A DNA stretch of 64,000 bases from Chitinophagales bacterium (GCA_013298845.1 JAAFJN010000013.1:62001-126000), one strand, 5' to 3'; shown: positions 1 through 9,070, counted from the stretch's first letter. Translations and numbers: made by a program. The notes: generated by a model from the sequence alone, not told the origin.

Positions 1-450
1 TATACGGCCCCTTTTTGGCTGGGGTTGTCGCCCATTTTTCGGCAAAAAAGCAACGCCGGGACCATGACCGCCATGGCGGCGCAAACGTTTTTGCTGACTG
101 CCGGTATTACCAACGTCGTAAAAAATGCGGTTCGTCGCCCCCGGCCGTTTTTGTACAATCCCGATGCGCCTTTGGCCGATAAACTCGAACGCGACGGCCG
201 ACAATCCTTTTTTTCGGGGCATACGAGCACAACGGCCGCCATGTGTTTTTTTACGGCCCAAACCTATGCCAAAGTGTATCCGCAATCGCGCTCCAAGTAC
301 GTGGTTTGGGGAGCGGCCATTGTGCTTCCGGCACTGACGGGTATTTACCGAATAAAAGCCGGAAAACATTTCCCTTCCGATATCGTGGTGGGATATACCG
401 TTGGTGCTCTGGTGGGGTTGGCGGTGCCGTATTGGCATCGGAGGGGGTGA
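1..450 (+). CDS. PAP2-family phosphatase (5'-truncated)
   Basis: The frame is open from the first base, so the gene starts upstream of the window. All three motifs of the PAP2/acid phosphatase superfamily are visible: KX6RP (KNAVRRPRP, bases 121-147), the SGH motif (FFSGHTST, about 208-231), and RX5HX3D (R..KHFPSD, about 349-384). In the third motif the usual Ser before Arg is Tyr. These residues form the vanadate-like phosphate pocket with the catalytic His pair. Hydrophobic stretches between motifs fit an integral membrane lipid-phosphate phosphatase such as an undecaprenyl-diphosphate or phosphatidic acid phosphatase. The substrate cannot be told from the sequence. The family call is firm; the N-terminus is not visible. 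Confidence 0.88.
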   Translation, partial: YTAPFWLGLSPIFRQKSNAGTMTAMAAQTFLLTAGITNVVKNAVRRPRPFLYNPDAPLADKLERDGRQSFFSGHTSTTAAMCFFTAQTYAKVYPQSRSKYVVWGAAIVLPALTGIYRIKAGKHFPSDIVVGYTVGALVGLAVPYWHRRG

Positions 451-567
451 GTTATTATTGTGGAGGAAGGCGCGTGCGCTCATTCCTTCCGAAGTTTAGT
501 TGTCTCATTGCTCTGGCTTGTTGTTTTTGCCATTTTTGGTTTTGACTTGGGAAAGAGCGGACAAATA

Positions 568-1215
568 TTAACTTGTTTTTCTTGCCAATACATACAAATG
601 GCCGTTATTTATTCCCCCAATTTCTTTAATTCCGCATTTTTTCATTACTTCAATGTAAAAACCAGATTGGGTTAGATAATTTTCCAACATGGATTCATCC
701 ATAAAATGATGTGGAATTCCGGCGTCTATTCCTTTGTCGGTAATAAAAGTATCCTCTTCTACAAGTTGACCACTTCCGTATGTAACATGTTCTTTTGATA
801 TAACGGTTAATAAGAGAAAACCACCAAATTTGAGAACACGATATATTTCGGAAATTGCTTTTAAAACATCGTTTTTCAAACCATGATTAATCACTGATAT
901 AGAAACAACTGCCTCAAAACTATTATCTTTAAATAATAATTGGGTCATGCAACACTTTTCAAATGATACGTCATTTGTATTGCACACTTCCAAAACGTAT
1001 GATTTTGCAGCATCAATAGCCACCTCGCTAATGTCACAAGCGGAAACCGTAAATCCAGTTTCCAAATATGGAATGATATTTCTACCACAGCCACAGCCAA
1101 GGTCAAGAATATGTTGAACCTCTTTGTTTTTAAATAATTCTATGCTATCCAATACAAGCGGGGCAGGCTTTAACCAACGATTTTCTTTGTCTTTAAATAA
1201 CTCATTCCAATTCAT
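568..1215 (-). CDS. class I SAM-dependent methyltransferase
   Basis: 215 aa. Motif I (ILDLGCGCGRNIIPYL, about residues 36-51) is the glycine-rich SAM-binding loop. An acidic residue follows at the end of strand 2 (SACDISEVAID), and a motif-IV-like FEAVVSISVINH and motif VI LKFGGFLLLTV follow in order. The architecture matches small-molecule methyltransferases of the UbiE/TehB type (Methyltransf_11/25). The methyl acceptor is unknown. The gene is visibly AT-richer than the housekeeping genes further right and sits next to the similarly AT-rich NTPase gene at 1539-5834, on the same strand. The two may have arrived together, but nothing in the sequence proves a joint function. Confidence 0.85.
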   Translation of the reverse strand: MNWNELFKDKENRWLKPAPLVLDSIELFKNKEVQHILDLGCGCGRNIIPYLETGFTVSACDISEVAIDAAKSYVLEVCNTNDVSFEKCCMTQLLFKDNSFEAVVSISVINHGLKNDVLKAISEIYRVLKFGGFLLLTVISKEHVTYGSGQLVEEDTFITDKGIDAGIPHHFMDESMLENYLTQSGFYIEVMKKCGIKEIGGINNGHLYVLARKTS

Positions 1216-1379
1216 GATGTCCTATTTTTTAGTGATTAAAAACTTGTAATTGTTCATTTATCAATCATTTAATTCTTACAGGGCATTGGTGGCATGGACA
1301 GCCAGCCGGAGGGATGTCGCGGTGACATTCCGGCAGCAAACATAAGAAAAGTTGTTGTAATGCAAACTTAGAAGATGAA

Positions 1380-1564
1380 AGTTTTCTCACACTTACATGG
1401 TGGCGTGTAGTAAGCCGAAGTGTGTTTGCGTGATGGAGGCGCGGCTCCGGAAGGGCTTACTTACCTTTAGTAGGTGCTGTGAGCCGCCGGATACGAGGCT
1501 TTCGGTTGGTTCGGGATTGTGGGAGAGGGCTGGGGCGGTTATGGGTCGCCTCTTTCTACTCGAT
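1380..1564 (+). mobile_element. possible group II intron 3' remnant (domains V/VI)
   Basis: This GC-richer patch lies between two AT-rich genes and has no convincing protein. Its right end resembles the 3' end of bacterial group II introns. A GAGCCGCCGGATACGAGG segment (about 1481-1498) resembles the start of domain V. A domain VI-like stem follows, ending in the terminal signature CTACTCGAT (about 1556-1564), with an A that could be the bulged branch point. The predicted pairing of domain V is imperfect, so if the call is right this is a decayed fragment. No maturase gene is present and the left boundary is unclear (possibly near 1260). The call rests on remembered consensus shape only. Confidence 0.35.
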
Positions 1565-4500
1565 CACCATCGTTTCGTTCTTCTAAAAAATATGGATGAT
1601 GTTTTAACCGTCCACTTTTATAATAAACAACTCCTGAAATATTTAAACTCCCAATCCATTCATCGCGCTGTGCATATCCTCCACCAATAATTAATTTTTC
1701 ACCTAATACAGTCCAAATAATTTTCATGTTGTTATCTTCTAGTTTTTGAACTAAGTCGTTTTTCCTTACAACAAGACACGAATGAGTTGGGTGTGTTGCA
1801 CAAGGGTCAAAGCAAATCATTTGTCCATCTTTACTTAAGAGTTGTCCTTCAATTTTTGAGTATTGCAAGTCGAGAAGATTGAAAATAATTTCTGTAGGTT
1901 TATAAAAATTAATAGTTGATTCTTTCGATGCGTCATATTCTTCTTCCCACAAATAATCAAGGGCTGTCATTGCAACTTTACCGACAAGTTGATGTGTTTT
2001 GTTATCTTGAATTTCAGACCAATTTTCATCACTATAATACCGGGATCTAAAAGTTTCATTTGCTGCTGACCAATAATATTCTCTACTAAACATTTGATAT
2101 CTATTTGCTGATTCAGGCATCCATCTTCCCATAAAGTTTTTTCCCTTTAACCAATTCAAAATTTTTGTGTGTTCTTTTTTCTTAGTGATATAACTTCTGA
2201 TTTGATACCATAAATCTTTGTGTGGGTTTTCATATATTTCTTCTCCGATGTCTACTGGTTCAGTCCAAGATTTGTGCATTTCAAGCACTAACCATTCTAT
2301 ACCGTTTTTGTCAAATATACTTATCATTTCTAATGGATTTGGTAAGTCATCGGTATTGAAAATCCATTCTTTGTGCGGAAGATTCCAATTATTGTAATTT
2401 ACAGAGTTCCACCAAAATTTTTCATTCTTGTTTTCTGGATTTCCTTTTATTGTAATTGTCGGGTCAATATCTCTAACATATGGTTTCCAAGGTCCTGAAT
2501 AAGGAATTGGCTTTGCGCTTTTACTGTATGAATCTTCGTAAAAGGGAAGATTATCAGAAACTCTTGCAAGTAATTCATAGAACGCAATCCATTGATATTT
2601 TTTTCCAATTCTTTCTGTTTTATGAGAATGCCTTCCATCTGAACGAACATTTCTGTCAAATTTTCCGTGCTTTTCTACATCATAGCCATATTTTTCAATA
2701 ATCCATTTAACAGCCAAATTGCTTATAAGTTGTGCATCTACTCTCCAATTTCTTAAAGCACTTTGAAATGTATATCTGCCAAAATCGCCATACATGCCTC
2801 CGCCACCTTCTGTTTTCATTGAACTGATAATGGAATTCAAACTCCAATAGTAATCTTTGAAGTCTTTTGCTGTATAGTCATATTCGTATTTTTTAATTTC
2901 TTCATTGCTTGGAAATGAAGTTGGCAAATCGCTTTTAAAGGGGGGCTTTGTTTTGTTTAAATCAAAATCAAACTTGTGTCCTTTGAAAACAGCGTAATCG
3001 ATAATTCCTCTTGCATAATCCCTCAGTAAAATATCAGGAACTACATTATTTGCATTGAAAATAGATTCATAAACGCAAATTCCTAATTCTTTTAATGATT
3101 CGACTTTACTTGTTCTTACAGCGCATCCCAATGCAACGGCATATATTCGCTGTAAAACATAAGGGTCATTGACTTTTTCAAATGCTTTAATGAGTTGTAT
3201 TAAAACTATGATTCGTTCTTCTAAAAGACAAATAATTGCTTTTGTTGTAGAATCTCTTAACGCTCTATTAGTGCTTGTTGTAAACCAAAATAATGTTTGG
3301 CACATCAGACGAATTGATTCATCTGAAATGTTTTCCCGTTTATAATCAGTCCATGCCCAATCAATCATTCGTTGAATTGAAGTGATTTCATCAGGATAAC
3401 TTGGATATTGATGATGAATAAATGTTGTCCACCACGAATCTCTGTCAGCCATACTGAATCTCATTAAATGACTATGCAGAAAATCGCTATTGAAATAGTG
3501 TTTTGGCTGTGATGTGATTAAAAGAATTGTGTGGATGAAATAATCGGATAAGCCGGGCTTTTGAATCACAACTTCGTTTATGTAACTTTTTAGTTTCTCA
3601 TTGATTGTAACTTTCTTTCTCCATATGATACTTTCAACAAATGCCTGTGCGACAACATCAAATTCTTTGGCGTGTGGTGCGGCTTCAAACAATTCTACAC
3701 CTACCAATTCAGGTAATTGAATTGAAAGGGCTTCAATAATTCCTTTATTGTAATGAGATTTATATCGGTTTTCAAGAAGTGAATACAGTTTATTTCCTGC
3801 GACAAAAGTATTGGTTGGATTCTTCTTGTCAAAATGATTATCCAGCAAGTAGGCACAAACTAAATGGTCGCTAAATCTTTCATAGGAAAGATATACTCCA
3901 TCAAAAGAACTTCCACCTCTTTCCCAATAAATATTTTGTGTAAGAAGGCCTTCTCGAATTAAATCTTCAAAGAATTGAGCAGGTTCGGTAATTGAGTAGT
4001 CTTTAGCAAATTTAGTAACTGTAGCATATGCATCGTCAAATTTTATGTAAGTGTTTTCTGTATCAGCAATTTGGCTTGCGATTTTTTTTACAACCTTTTG
4101 AGTAAGATTTAAGTTTTCGGGTAGTTTGTGTTTTTCTGAAATCTTGCTGTTGATAGCTTCGAGATAGAAATTAAGAATAGTAGAAATGCCTTCATAGCCA
4201 TCTGGTATTTCGTGTAGTCCTTTTTTTCGTAACCCATCGCAAAATAACTTCAGAAGTAATGGATTTGAAAATTCAGGGTGAAGCAAAGGAATGCTTGGTT
4301 GTTTAATTCCGTAATTTTCAAAAAAATGTTTTGACGCTTCATATTCGTGTTGTGAAAAACCATGATGAATAACTTTTATGACTTCTTTATTTTCGATTAA
4401 TGATTCAGGAATTAACAGTTTCTCATAAGAAGTTCTAATGCTAAAAACCACACCTATGTTTGGAAACTTCTTTACTGAGGAAATGAATCCTGCTATATAG

Positions 4501-5834
4501 TTTTTCCACAACTCCTTTCCTTTCCCTTCATTTATTGCATCTATCAGAATTAAAATACGGCTCTCTGTTGTTTCGGCTTTTGCATTTAGCGAAGCAAGAA
4601 ACGTATCTTTTTCACAATTTAGTTGAAGTTGCTTTTTAATTTGACTCCAAGGTTCTTCTTCCGTGAAATGCTGGCCAAGCAATAAAATTGAGAATTGATT
4701 TCGTTCGCTCCTTTTTACAGCAACATCAGCAAGCAAATGTGATTTCCCTTTTCCTGCATCGCCTGTTAAAAGCATAAATGGATTATTTGAAAGAAGAACG
4801 GTTGTGCCTTCAAGAAATTCAATAAATTCATAAACTGAACCGTTAAATCTTCTAAAAAGTTCTATATCCCAACCAAATTTATTTGTATCACTATCGTGTT
4901 TTCTTTTTTCTTTTTCAAGAGTAGAATCTATTTCATATAATTTTTGGATTAAATCATCAATGATATTCCCAACATCTTTTAATAGAGTACTCAAACCTAC
5001 ATTATCAATATTGCCTATTTCAATATAATCAATTTGTTCACATTGTTGTCTGAATATTGTAATTATTGAAACAATTCTATCAATATGGTCTTTAACTTTA
5101 GATTCATTTATATGATTAACTGCTTTTCTGTAATGATGAAGTAAGTCGTCAAGATAAGAGTTAAATTGTTTGTTGAAATATTTATCTCTGCTAATTCCGT
5201 CAAATATTTTTGCAATTGGCAATTCAAAATTTAGTTCGGGCGTATAGCGTTTGTCAAGGTTTTTGACATTCTCATCAAGTTTTTGTTTAAACCATGTATC
5301 GGAAAATTCTTCCTTACCAAACCAATAGTAAAGTTTTCCTTCGTTTTCTTTTTTATGTAATCGGTCAAAAATTTCTGAATTTCCCCAAAACTCAAATTCG
5401 ATTTTTCTTCCACTTGAATTTGCAAACACTTCCCATTCGGCTACTTTTGCATTCCATTTATCCATAAAATGGTTCACTCGCTGTCCTTTTTGTTTTCCCT
5501 TTGTGATGGTTATTCTTGGGTCTGGTCTATCTAATGGAACGCAGATGTAATACTTTTTTAAATTCGGGTGTTTTACAAAAGCGGTTTTAAACGATTTATC
5601 AAGTTGCGTCCATTGTGAATCGCCCATTGTGGGGAAAAATTTTGCCTGCCAACCATACTCTGAATTATCAGAAAGAACACAATACGCTTCAACACCACCG
5701 TCAGGTGCCGCAACTCTGATAAATTTAGATTTGTTTGAAATTTGTTCAACTCTTGCTAATTGACAAACAAGTTCTTCAAATCCATTTTTAATATCACCGT
5801 CAAATGCGCGCAATTTATTCCATTCAATATTCAT
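1539..5834 (-). CDS. STAND-type NTPase with N-terminal Mrr/Cap4-like nuclease (Avs-like defence protein)
   Basis: 1431 aa. The N-terminus carries a PD-(D/E)XK (Mrr/Cap4-like) signature: PDGGVEAY (residues 44-51, acidic E49) and GWQAKFF (61-67, Q63 and K65). A P-loop NTPase follows: Walker A GDAGKGKS near residue 357-364, Walker B ILILIDAINEG near 425-435, and a sensor-like VVFSIRTSY. The remaining roughly 900 residues look mainly helical with no known enzyme motif, as expected of a STAND sensor region. Nuclease plus DA(I/L)NEG-type NTPase plus long C-terminus is the layout of Avs anti-phage proteins, which recognise phage proteins and then cut DNA. The codons are AT-rich compared with neighbours, suggesting transfer. 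The last residues (RVERGDP) are encoded by antisense of the putative intron remnant, so the native C-terminus may be altered. The fold call is strong; the defence role is inferred. Confidence 0.78.
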   Translation of the reverse strand: MNIEWNKLRAFDGDIKNGFEELVCQLARVEQISNKSKFIRVAAPDGGVEAYCVLSDNSEYGWQAKFFPTMGDSQWTQLDKSFKTAFVKHPNLKKYYICVPLDRPDPRITITKGKQKGQRVNHFMDKWNAKVAEWEVFANSSGRKIEFEFWGNSEIFDRLHKKENEGKLYYWFGKEEFSDTWFKQKLDENVKNLDKRYTPELNFELPIAKIFDGISRDKYFNKQFNSYLDDLLHHYRKAVNHINESKVKDHIDRIVSIITIFRQQCEQIDYIEIGNIDNVGLSTLLKDVGNIIDDLIQKLYEIDSTLEKEKRKHDSDTNKFGWDIELFRRFNGSVYEFIEFLEGTTVLLSNNPFMLLTGDAGKGKSHLLADVAVKRSERNQFSILLLGQHFTEEEPWSQIKKQLQLNCEKDTFLASLNAKAETTESRILILIDAINEGKGKELWKNYIAGFISSVKKFPNIGVVFSIRTSYEKLLIPESLIENKEVIKVIHHGFSQHEYEASKHFFENYGIKQPSIPLLHPEFSNPLLLKLFCDGLRKKGLHEIPDGYEGISTILNFYLEAINSKISEKHKLPENLNLTQKVVKKIASQIADTENTYIKFDDAYATVTKFAKDYSITEPAQFFEDLIREGLLTQNIYWERGGSSFDGVYLSYERFSDHLVCAYLLDNHFDKKNPTNTFVAGNKLYSLLENRYKSHYNKGIIEALSIQLPELVGVELFEAAPHAKEFDVVAQAFVESIIWRKKVTINEKLKSYINEVVIQKPGLSDYFIHTILLITSQPKHYFNSDFLHSHLMRFSMADRDSWWTTFIHHQYPSYPDEITSIQRMIDWAWTDYKRENISDESIRLMCQTLFWFTTSTNRALRDSTTKAIICLLEERIIVLIQLIKAFEKVNDPYVLQRIYAVALGCAVRTSKVESLKELGICVYESIFNANNVVPDILLRDYARGIIDYAVFKGHKFDFDLNKTKPPFKSDLPTSFPSNEEIKKYEYDYTAKDFKDYYWSLNSIISSMKTEGGGGMYGDFGRYTFQSALRNWRVDAQLISNLAVKWIIEKYGYDVEKHGKFDRNVRSDGRHSHKTERIGKKYQWIAFYELLARVSDNLPFYEDSYSKSAKPIPYSGPWKPYVRDIDPTITIKGNPENKNEKFWWNSVNYNNWNLPHKEWIFNTDDLPNPLEMISIFDKNGIEWLVLEMHKSWTEPVDIGEEIYENPHKDLWYQIRSYITKKKEHTKILNWLKGKNFMGRWMPESANRYQMFSREYYWSAANETFRSRYYSDENWSEIQDNKTHQLVGKVAMTALDYLWEEEYDASKESTINFYKPTEIIFNLLDLQYSKIEGQLLSKDGQMICFDPCATHPTHSCLVVRKNDLVQKLEDNNMKIIWTVLGEKLIIGGGYAQRDEWIGSLNISGVVYYKSGRLKHHPYFLEERNDGDRVERGDP

Positions 5835-5900
5835 TTATGTGTTATAGTTGTTTTGATTTTAGTTTCACTAACTGCCCTCACCCGCAACTCCATCCCCCCC

Positions 5901-5949
5901 AAAAAACACCGTCCCGCAACCTACCCAAAAGGCAGGCTGCGGGACGGTG
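5901..5949 (-). terminator. rho-independent terminator of the aldehyde dehydrogenase gene
   Basis: A perfect 12-bp inverted repeat (CACCGTCCCGCA at 5907-5918, TGCGGGACGGTG at 5938-5949) encloses a 19-nt loop. Read on the minus strand, the hairpin is followed directly by TTTTTT (5906-5901). It lies about 130 bp past the stop of the minus-strand gene that ends at 6081. It would also shield the promoter region of the NTPase gene starting at 5834. Confidence 0.8.
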
Positions 5950-6080
5950 CAAAACGGTTATGGCGGAGCAATAAATCATCAGGGCCAATGGTTATTGCGA
6001 CAAAATTAAGCCCTTTTTTAAAACCACCAAAATTTTATCTGTAAATTTTTTACATTTTCAATTTATCCCCCCAAAAAAAA

Positions 6081-7538
6081 TCAAAACCAGCGAACGATAC
6101 CTTTGAGCAGTATTTCGGCCAGTTTGCCCCCGTACGGCGGCAGCATGAAGCGGGACGTGGGCATCAACCGGGTTTGGCGCAATACGCTGCGGGCGTTGGA
6201 AAACTCCTGAAAACCGTAAATACCGTGGCATTTCCCAATGCCGGAATTGTTGGAGCCGCCAAATGGCAGTTCGCAATTGTAAAAATGCGGGCCGCAGTCG
6301 TTGACCGTAACGCCGCCGTTGCGGGTATTGGTTAATACGTGTTCAATGACGCGGTTGCGGTGGCTGAACAAATACATCGCCAGCGGTTTTGGGCGGGCAT
6401 TAATGTATTCGGTGACCTCGTCGAGTTCCGTCCAGGTGCGAATGGGCAGCAGGGGACCAAATACCTCTTCCTGCCAGATTTCGGCGTTTTCGGGGACGTT
6501 CACCAGCAGGGTGGTTTCGATAAACAAATCGGCTTCGTCGCAAAAACCACCGTAGGCAATGGTGGCACCTTTGGCCACGGCATCGTCGAGCAGACTTTTG
6601 ACGCGGGCGAAATGGCGGGCATTCACCAACCGACAAAGATCCGGCGAAGCCTGTCGGGCGGCCGCGTCTTTACCGTAAAAGGTTTCGAGTTTGGCCGCCA
6701 TTTTGGCGATAAAGGCATCTTTCACCGATTCGTGCACCATAATATAGTCGGGTGCGATACAAATTTGTCCGGCGTTCATACTTTTCAACCACGCCGTTTG
6801 CGCGGCCGCGTGGTCGAGTCCGGCGGAGGGATCAATCACAACGGGGCTTTTACCACCCAGTTCCAAGGTCACCGAGGTGAGGTGTTTGGCGGCGGCGGCC
6901 ATAACTATTTTGCCAACGGCCGGACTACCCGTAAAAAAGATGTGGTTAAACGGTAGTTCCAGCAGCGCTTGCGAAACGGAAACCCCGCCTTCGGCCACAA
7001 AAACTTCTTCGGGGGCGAAGCATTCCTCCAGTATGGATTTGATCACCGCCGAGGAGTTGGGCGTATATTCCGAGGGTTTGACGATAACGCAGTTGCCAGC
7101 GGCCAACGCGGATACCAACGGCGCAAAACTGAGGTTGAACGGGAAATTCCAGGGCGAAATAATGAGACAAACGCCTTTGGGTTCCTGCATGATTTCGGAC
7201 GATGAGCCAAAAAGTGTTAAGGGCGTTCCGACGCTTTGGGTGCGCATCCAGGTTTTGAGGTGTTTGATGGTGTGCCTTATTTCGCCCAGCGATACGCCAA
7301 CTTCGCTAATATCCGTTTCGGTTTTGCTTTTGCGAAAATCCGCGTAGATGGCGCGCTCTATTTCGGGCCGACGGCGATAAATGGTATCGTGCAGTTGTTG
7401 CAGCCGCGCAATCCGTTGTTTGGCCGTGGTGCGCCGCATGGTGTATTGGTGAACGAGTTGTTTTTCAAAAGTATCGTGTATTTGTTCCACCGGTGTATCC
7501 GGGGCGGTGGGAATTGAGGGTGTTGCGATCTTAGTCAT
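6081..7538 (-). CDS. aldehyde dehydrogenase family protein (class 3-like)
   Basis: 485 aa from the ATG at 7538. The frame stays open upstream to 7703, but that extension is basic, AT-rich and without family similarity, so the internal start MTKIATPS is preferred. Family signatures are clear: PWNFPFNLS, FTGSP, the general-base Glu in LELGGKSP (about residue 224), the catalytic Cys in GQICIAPDY (about 257), and EEVFGPLLPI. The length near 480 and the hydrophobic C-terminal tail (ILLKGIVRWF) fit the class 3 fatty-aldehyde group, which oxidises long-chain or aromatic aldehydes to acids with NAD(P)+, often at membranes. It is transcribed alone, with a terminator downstream at 5901-5949. Confidence 0.92.
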   Translation of the reverse strand: MTKIATPSIPTAPDTPVEQIHDTFEKQLVHQYTMRRTTAKQRIARLQQLHDTIYRRRPEIERAIYADFRKSKTETDISEVGVSLGEIRHTIKHLKTWMRTQSVGTPLTLFGSSSEIMQEPKGVCLIISPWNFPFNLSFAPLVSALAAGNCVIVKPSEYTPNSSAVIKSILEECFAPEEVFVAEGGVSVSQALLELPFNHIFFTGSPAVGKIVMAAAAKHLTSVTLELGGKSPVVIDPSAGLDHAAAQTAWLKSMNAGQICIAPDYIMVHESVKDAFIAKMAAKLETFYGKDAAARQASPDLCRLVNARHFARVKSLLDDAVAKGATIAYGGFCDEADLFIETTLLVNVPENAEIWQEEVFGPLLPIRTWTELDEVTEYINARPKPLAMYLFSHRNRVIEHVLTNTRNGGVTVNDCGPHFYNCELPFGGSNNSGIGKCHGIYGFQEFSNARSVLRQTRLMPTSRFMLPPYGGKLAEILLKGIVRWF

Positions 7539-7708
7539 GGTGCTAGTGTTCAAAAAAACGATGGCGATTTTAAACTTAAAATTGACCACAATGATATTTA
7601 TTTTTTGGCAAACAACGTTTAGAAAAAGGCGTTTTTTGCGAAAAAACAACCAGTTGAGGCTTGTTTTCGGGGTGGCGGAAAAAAAAATTACATTTTTTTT
7701 CAAAAAAG

Positions 7709-7741
7709 TTTGGCAGTTCGGATTTACTGCACGTATCTTTG
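7709..7741 (+). promoter_or_regulatory. Bacteroidota-type promoter of tRNA-Glu
   Basis: A -33 element TTTG (7709-7712) and a -7 element TATCTTTG (7734-7741) are separated by 21 bp. This matches the TTTG-N19-21-TAnnTTTG consensus known for the primary sigma factor of Bacteroidota. The mature tRNA begins 17 bp after the -7 element. Confidence 0.8.
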
Positions 7742-7758
7742 CACCGCGTAACGCAACT

Positions 7759-7830
7759 GCCTCGTTCGTCTAGGGGTTAGGACGCATCCCTTTCACGGAT
7801 GAAACACGGGTTCGATTCCCGTACGGGGTA
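7759..7830 (+). tRNA. tRNA-Glu (anticodon TTC)
   Basis: 72 nt folding as a full cloverleaf. The acceptor stem pairs GCCTCGT (7759-7765) with ACGGGGT (7823-7829), with two G-U pairs and discriminator A. The D-arm contains the usual TAGGGGTTAGGA. The anticodon stem CATCC/GGATG closes the loop CTTTCAC, with anticodon TTC at 7792-7794. The T-arm is ACGGG-TTCGATT-CCCGT. CCA is not encoded. Decodes GAA/GAG. Confidence 0.97.
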
Positions 7831-7833
7831 CAA

Positions 7834-7861
7834 AAGGTCACCAATTTTGGTGGCCTTTTTT
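7834..7861 (+). terminator. rho-independent terminator after tRNA-Glu
   Basis: A 9-bp stem, AAGGTCACC with GGTGGCCTT (one G-U pair), around a 6-nt loop, runs straight into a T tract ending at 7861. It starts 4 bp after the tRNA. Confidence 0.85.
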
Positions 7862-7939
7862 CGTTTCCGGAACCCGCTTTTGGTGGTGTTACCGGGAACA
7901 TATACGCCGCCAATGGCCACTTATTCCCGTGTCTAACAA

Positions 7940-9070
7940 ATGGACCAGCCCAAAACACTTTTTTATTTTCGGACGCATTTCGACGATGCGGCGAATTTGG
8001 GTGTGGTGAACAAATGCCGCGCCATTGCCCAGGCGGCACCCGGTGGCGGCGATGTGGTGTATTTTACCCAATCGGGCATTTGTTTTAACGGTACCGTTGT
8101 TTGCGCGTTTCCCCACCGGAAACGCAGTGTACGCCACCTTTGGTTGTACTACGCCGTGGCCGATCGTTTTTTGGCGCGGTTTATTCCATTTGAGCAATAC
8201 CATACTTTTTATATTCGCCACCTTCCGGCGCATCCCCTGTTTATTTATTTGTTGTCGGTGGCCAAAAAACGGCATCCGAACCTGCGGATTATCGTGGAAT
8301 TTCCCACCTGGCCCTACGACGCGGAAATGACCGGCTGGAAACAACGCCCGGTGGCCTGGCTCGACCGCTGGTGGCGCAAAAAGATGTCGGCGTACGTGGA
8401 TATTTATTGCCATTACGGCGTAGAAACGGAGATTTTAGGTCAAAAAGCCATTCCCATGTGCAACGGTATCGAAGTGGCGCGAACGCCGGTGCGGGCGGTG
8501 GTGCCCGTAAAAGAAAAGACGCGGCTGCGGTTACTGGCCATTGGTTCGTGGAGCGCGTGGCACGGCCTGGATCGTTTAATCAAAGGTTTGGTGGCTTACC
8601 AATCTACAAGGCCGGAATGTCGCGTAGAACTCACCATTGCGGGCGAAGGATCGGCACTGGCCGCCTGGAAACAGGAAGTTGCGGACAGCGGCCTTGGCGA
8701 TGCGGTGCGGTTTTTGCCGCCGGTATCGGGGGCGGCGTTGGATCAATTATTTGAAGAAGCCGATATGGCAGTTGGTTCGTTGGCCTTGCACCGCATTGGC
8801 CTGTACACGGCTTCACCGCTGAAACACCGCGAATACGGCGCGCGCGGCATTCCGTTTTTGTTTGGTGGTCACGACGGCGATTTTCCCGCCCATTTACCCT
8901 TTGTATTTGTTTGTCCGCCCGATGAATCCGCGGTGGATGTGGCTGCTTTGGTGGATTTTTTTCAACGGCGCATCGAGCCGGAAACCACGGCGGCGGAAAT
9001 GCGCATTTACGCCGAAAACCATTTGGATTGGGGGGCAAAAATGGCGGTTTTATATAAAAAAGGGGTGTAA
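7940..9070 (+). CDS. glycosyltransferase, GT4-like
   Basis: 376 aa. The C-terminal half has the GT-B layout of family 4 enzymes: RLLAIGSWSAWHGLDRLIKG (the start of the donor domain), LTIAGEGSALAAW, VRFLPPVSGAALDQLFEEAD, and a region at LYTASPLKHREYGARGIPFL where E290-type acidic residues normally bind the nucleotide sugar. The N-terminal half (FRTHFDDAANLGVVNK, VEFPTWPYD) fits the acceptor domain. It probably transfers a sugar to a surface polysaccharide or glycolipid at the cytoplasmic face of the membrane. Donor and acceptor are unknown. It stands alone, not in a polysaccharide cluster. Confidence 0.82.
   Translation: MDQPKTLFYFRTHFDDAANLGVVNKCRAIAQAAPGGGDVVYFTQSGICFNGTVVCAFPHRKRSVRHLWLYYAVADRFLARFIPFEQYHTFYIRHLPAHPLFIYLLSVAKKRHPNLRIIVEFPTWPYDAEMTGWKQRPVAWLDRWWRKKMSAYVDIYCHYGVETEILGQKAIPMCNGIEVARTPVRAVVPVKEKTRLRLLAIGSWSAWHGLDRLIKGLVAYQSTRPECRVELTIAGEGSALAAWKQEVADSGLGDAVRFLPPVSGAALDQLFEEADMAVGSLALHRIGLYTASPLKHREYGARGIPFLFGGHDGDFPAHLPFVFVCPPDESAVDVAALVDFFQRRIEPETTAAEMRIYAENHLDWGAKMAVLYKKGV

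Noticed and set aside
7539-7703. 55-residue N-terminal extension of the aldehyde dehydrogenase
   Set aside because: The extension is AT-rich, basic and unlike the family; the ATG at 7538 gives the normal length.
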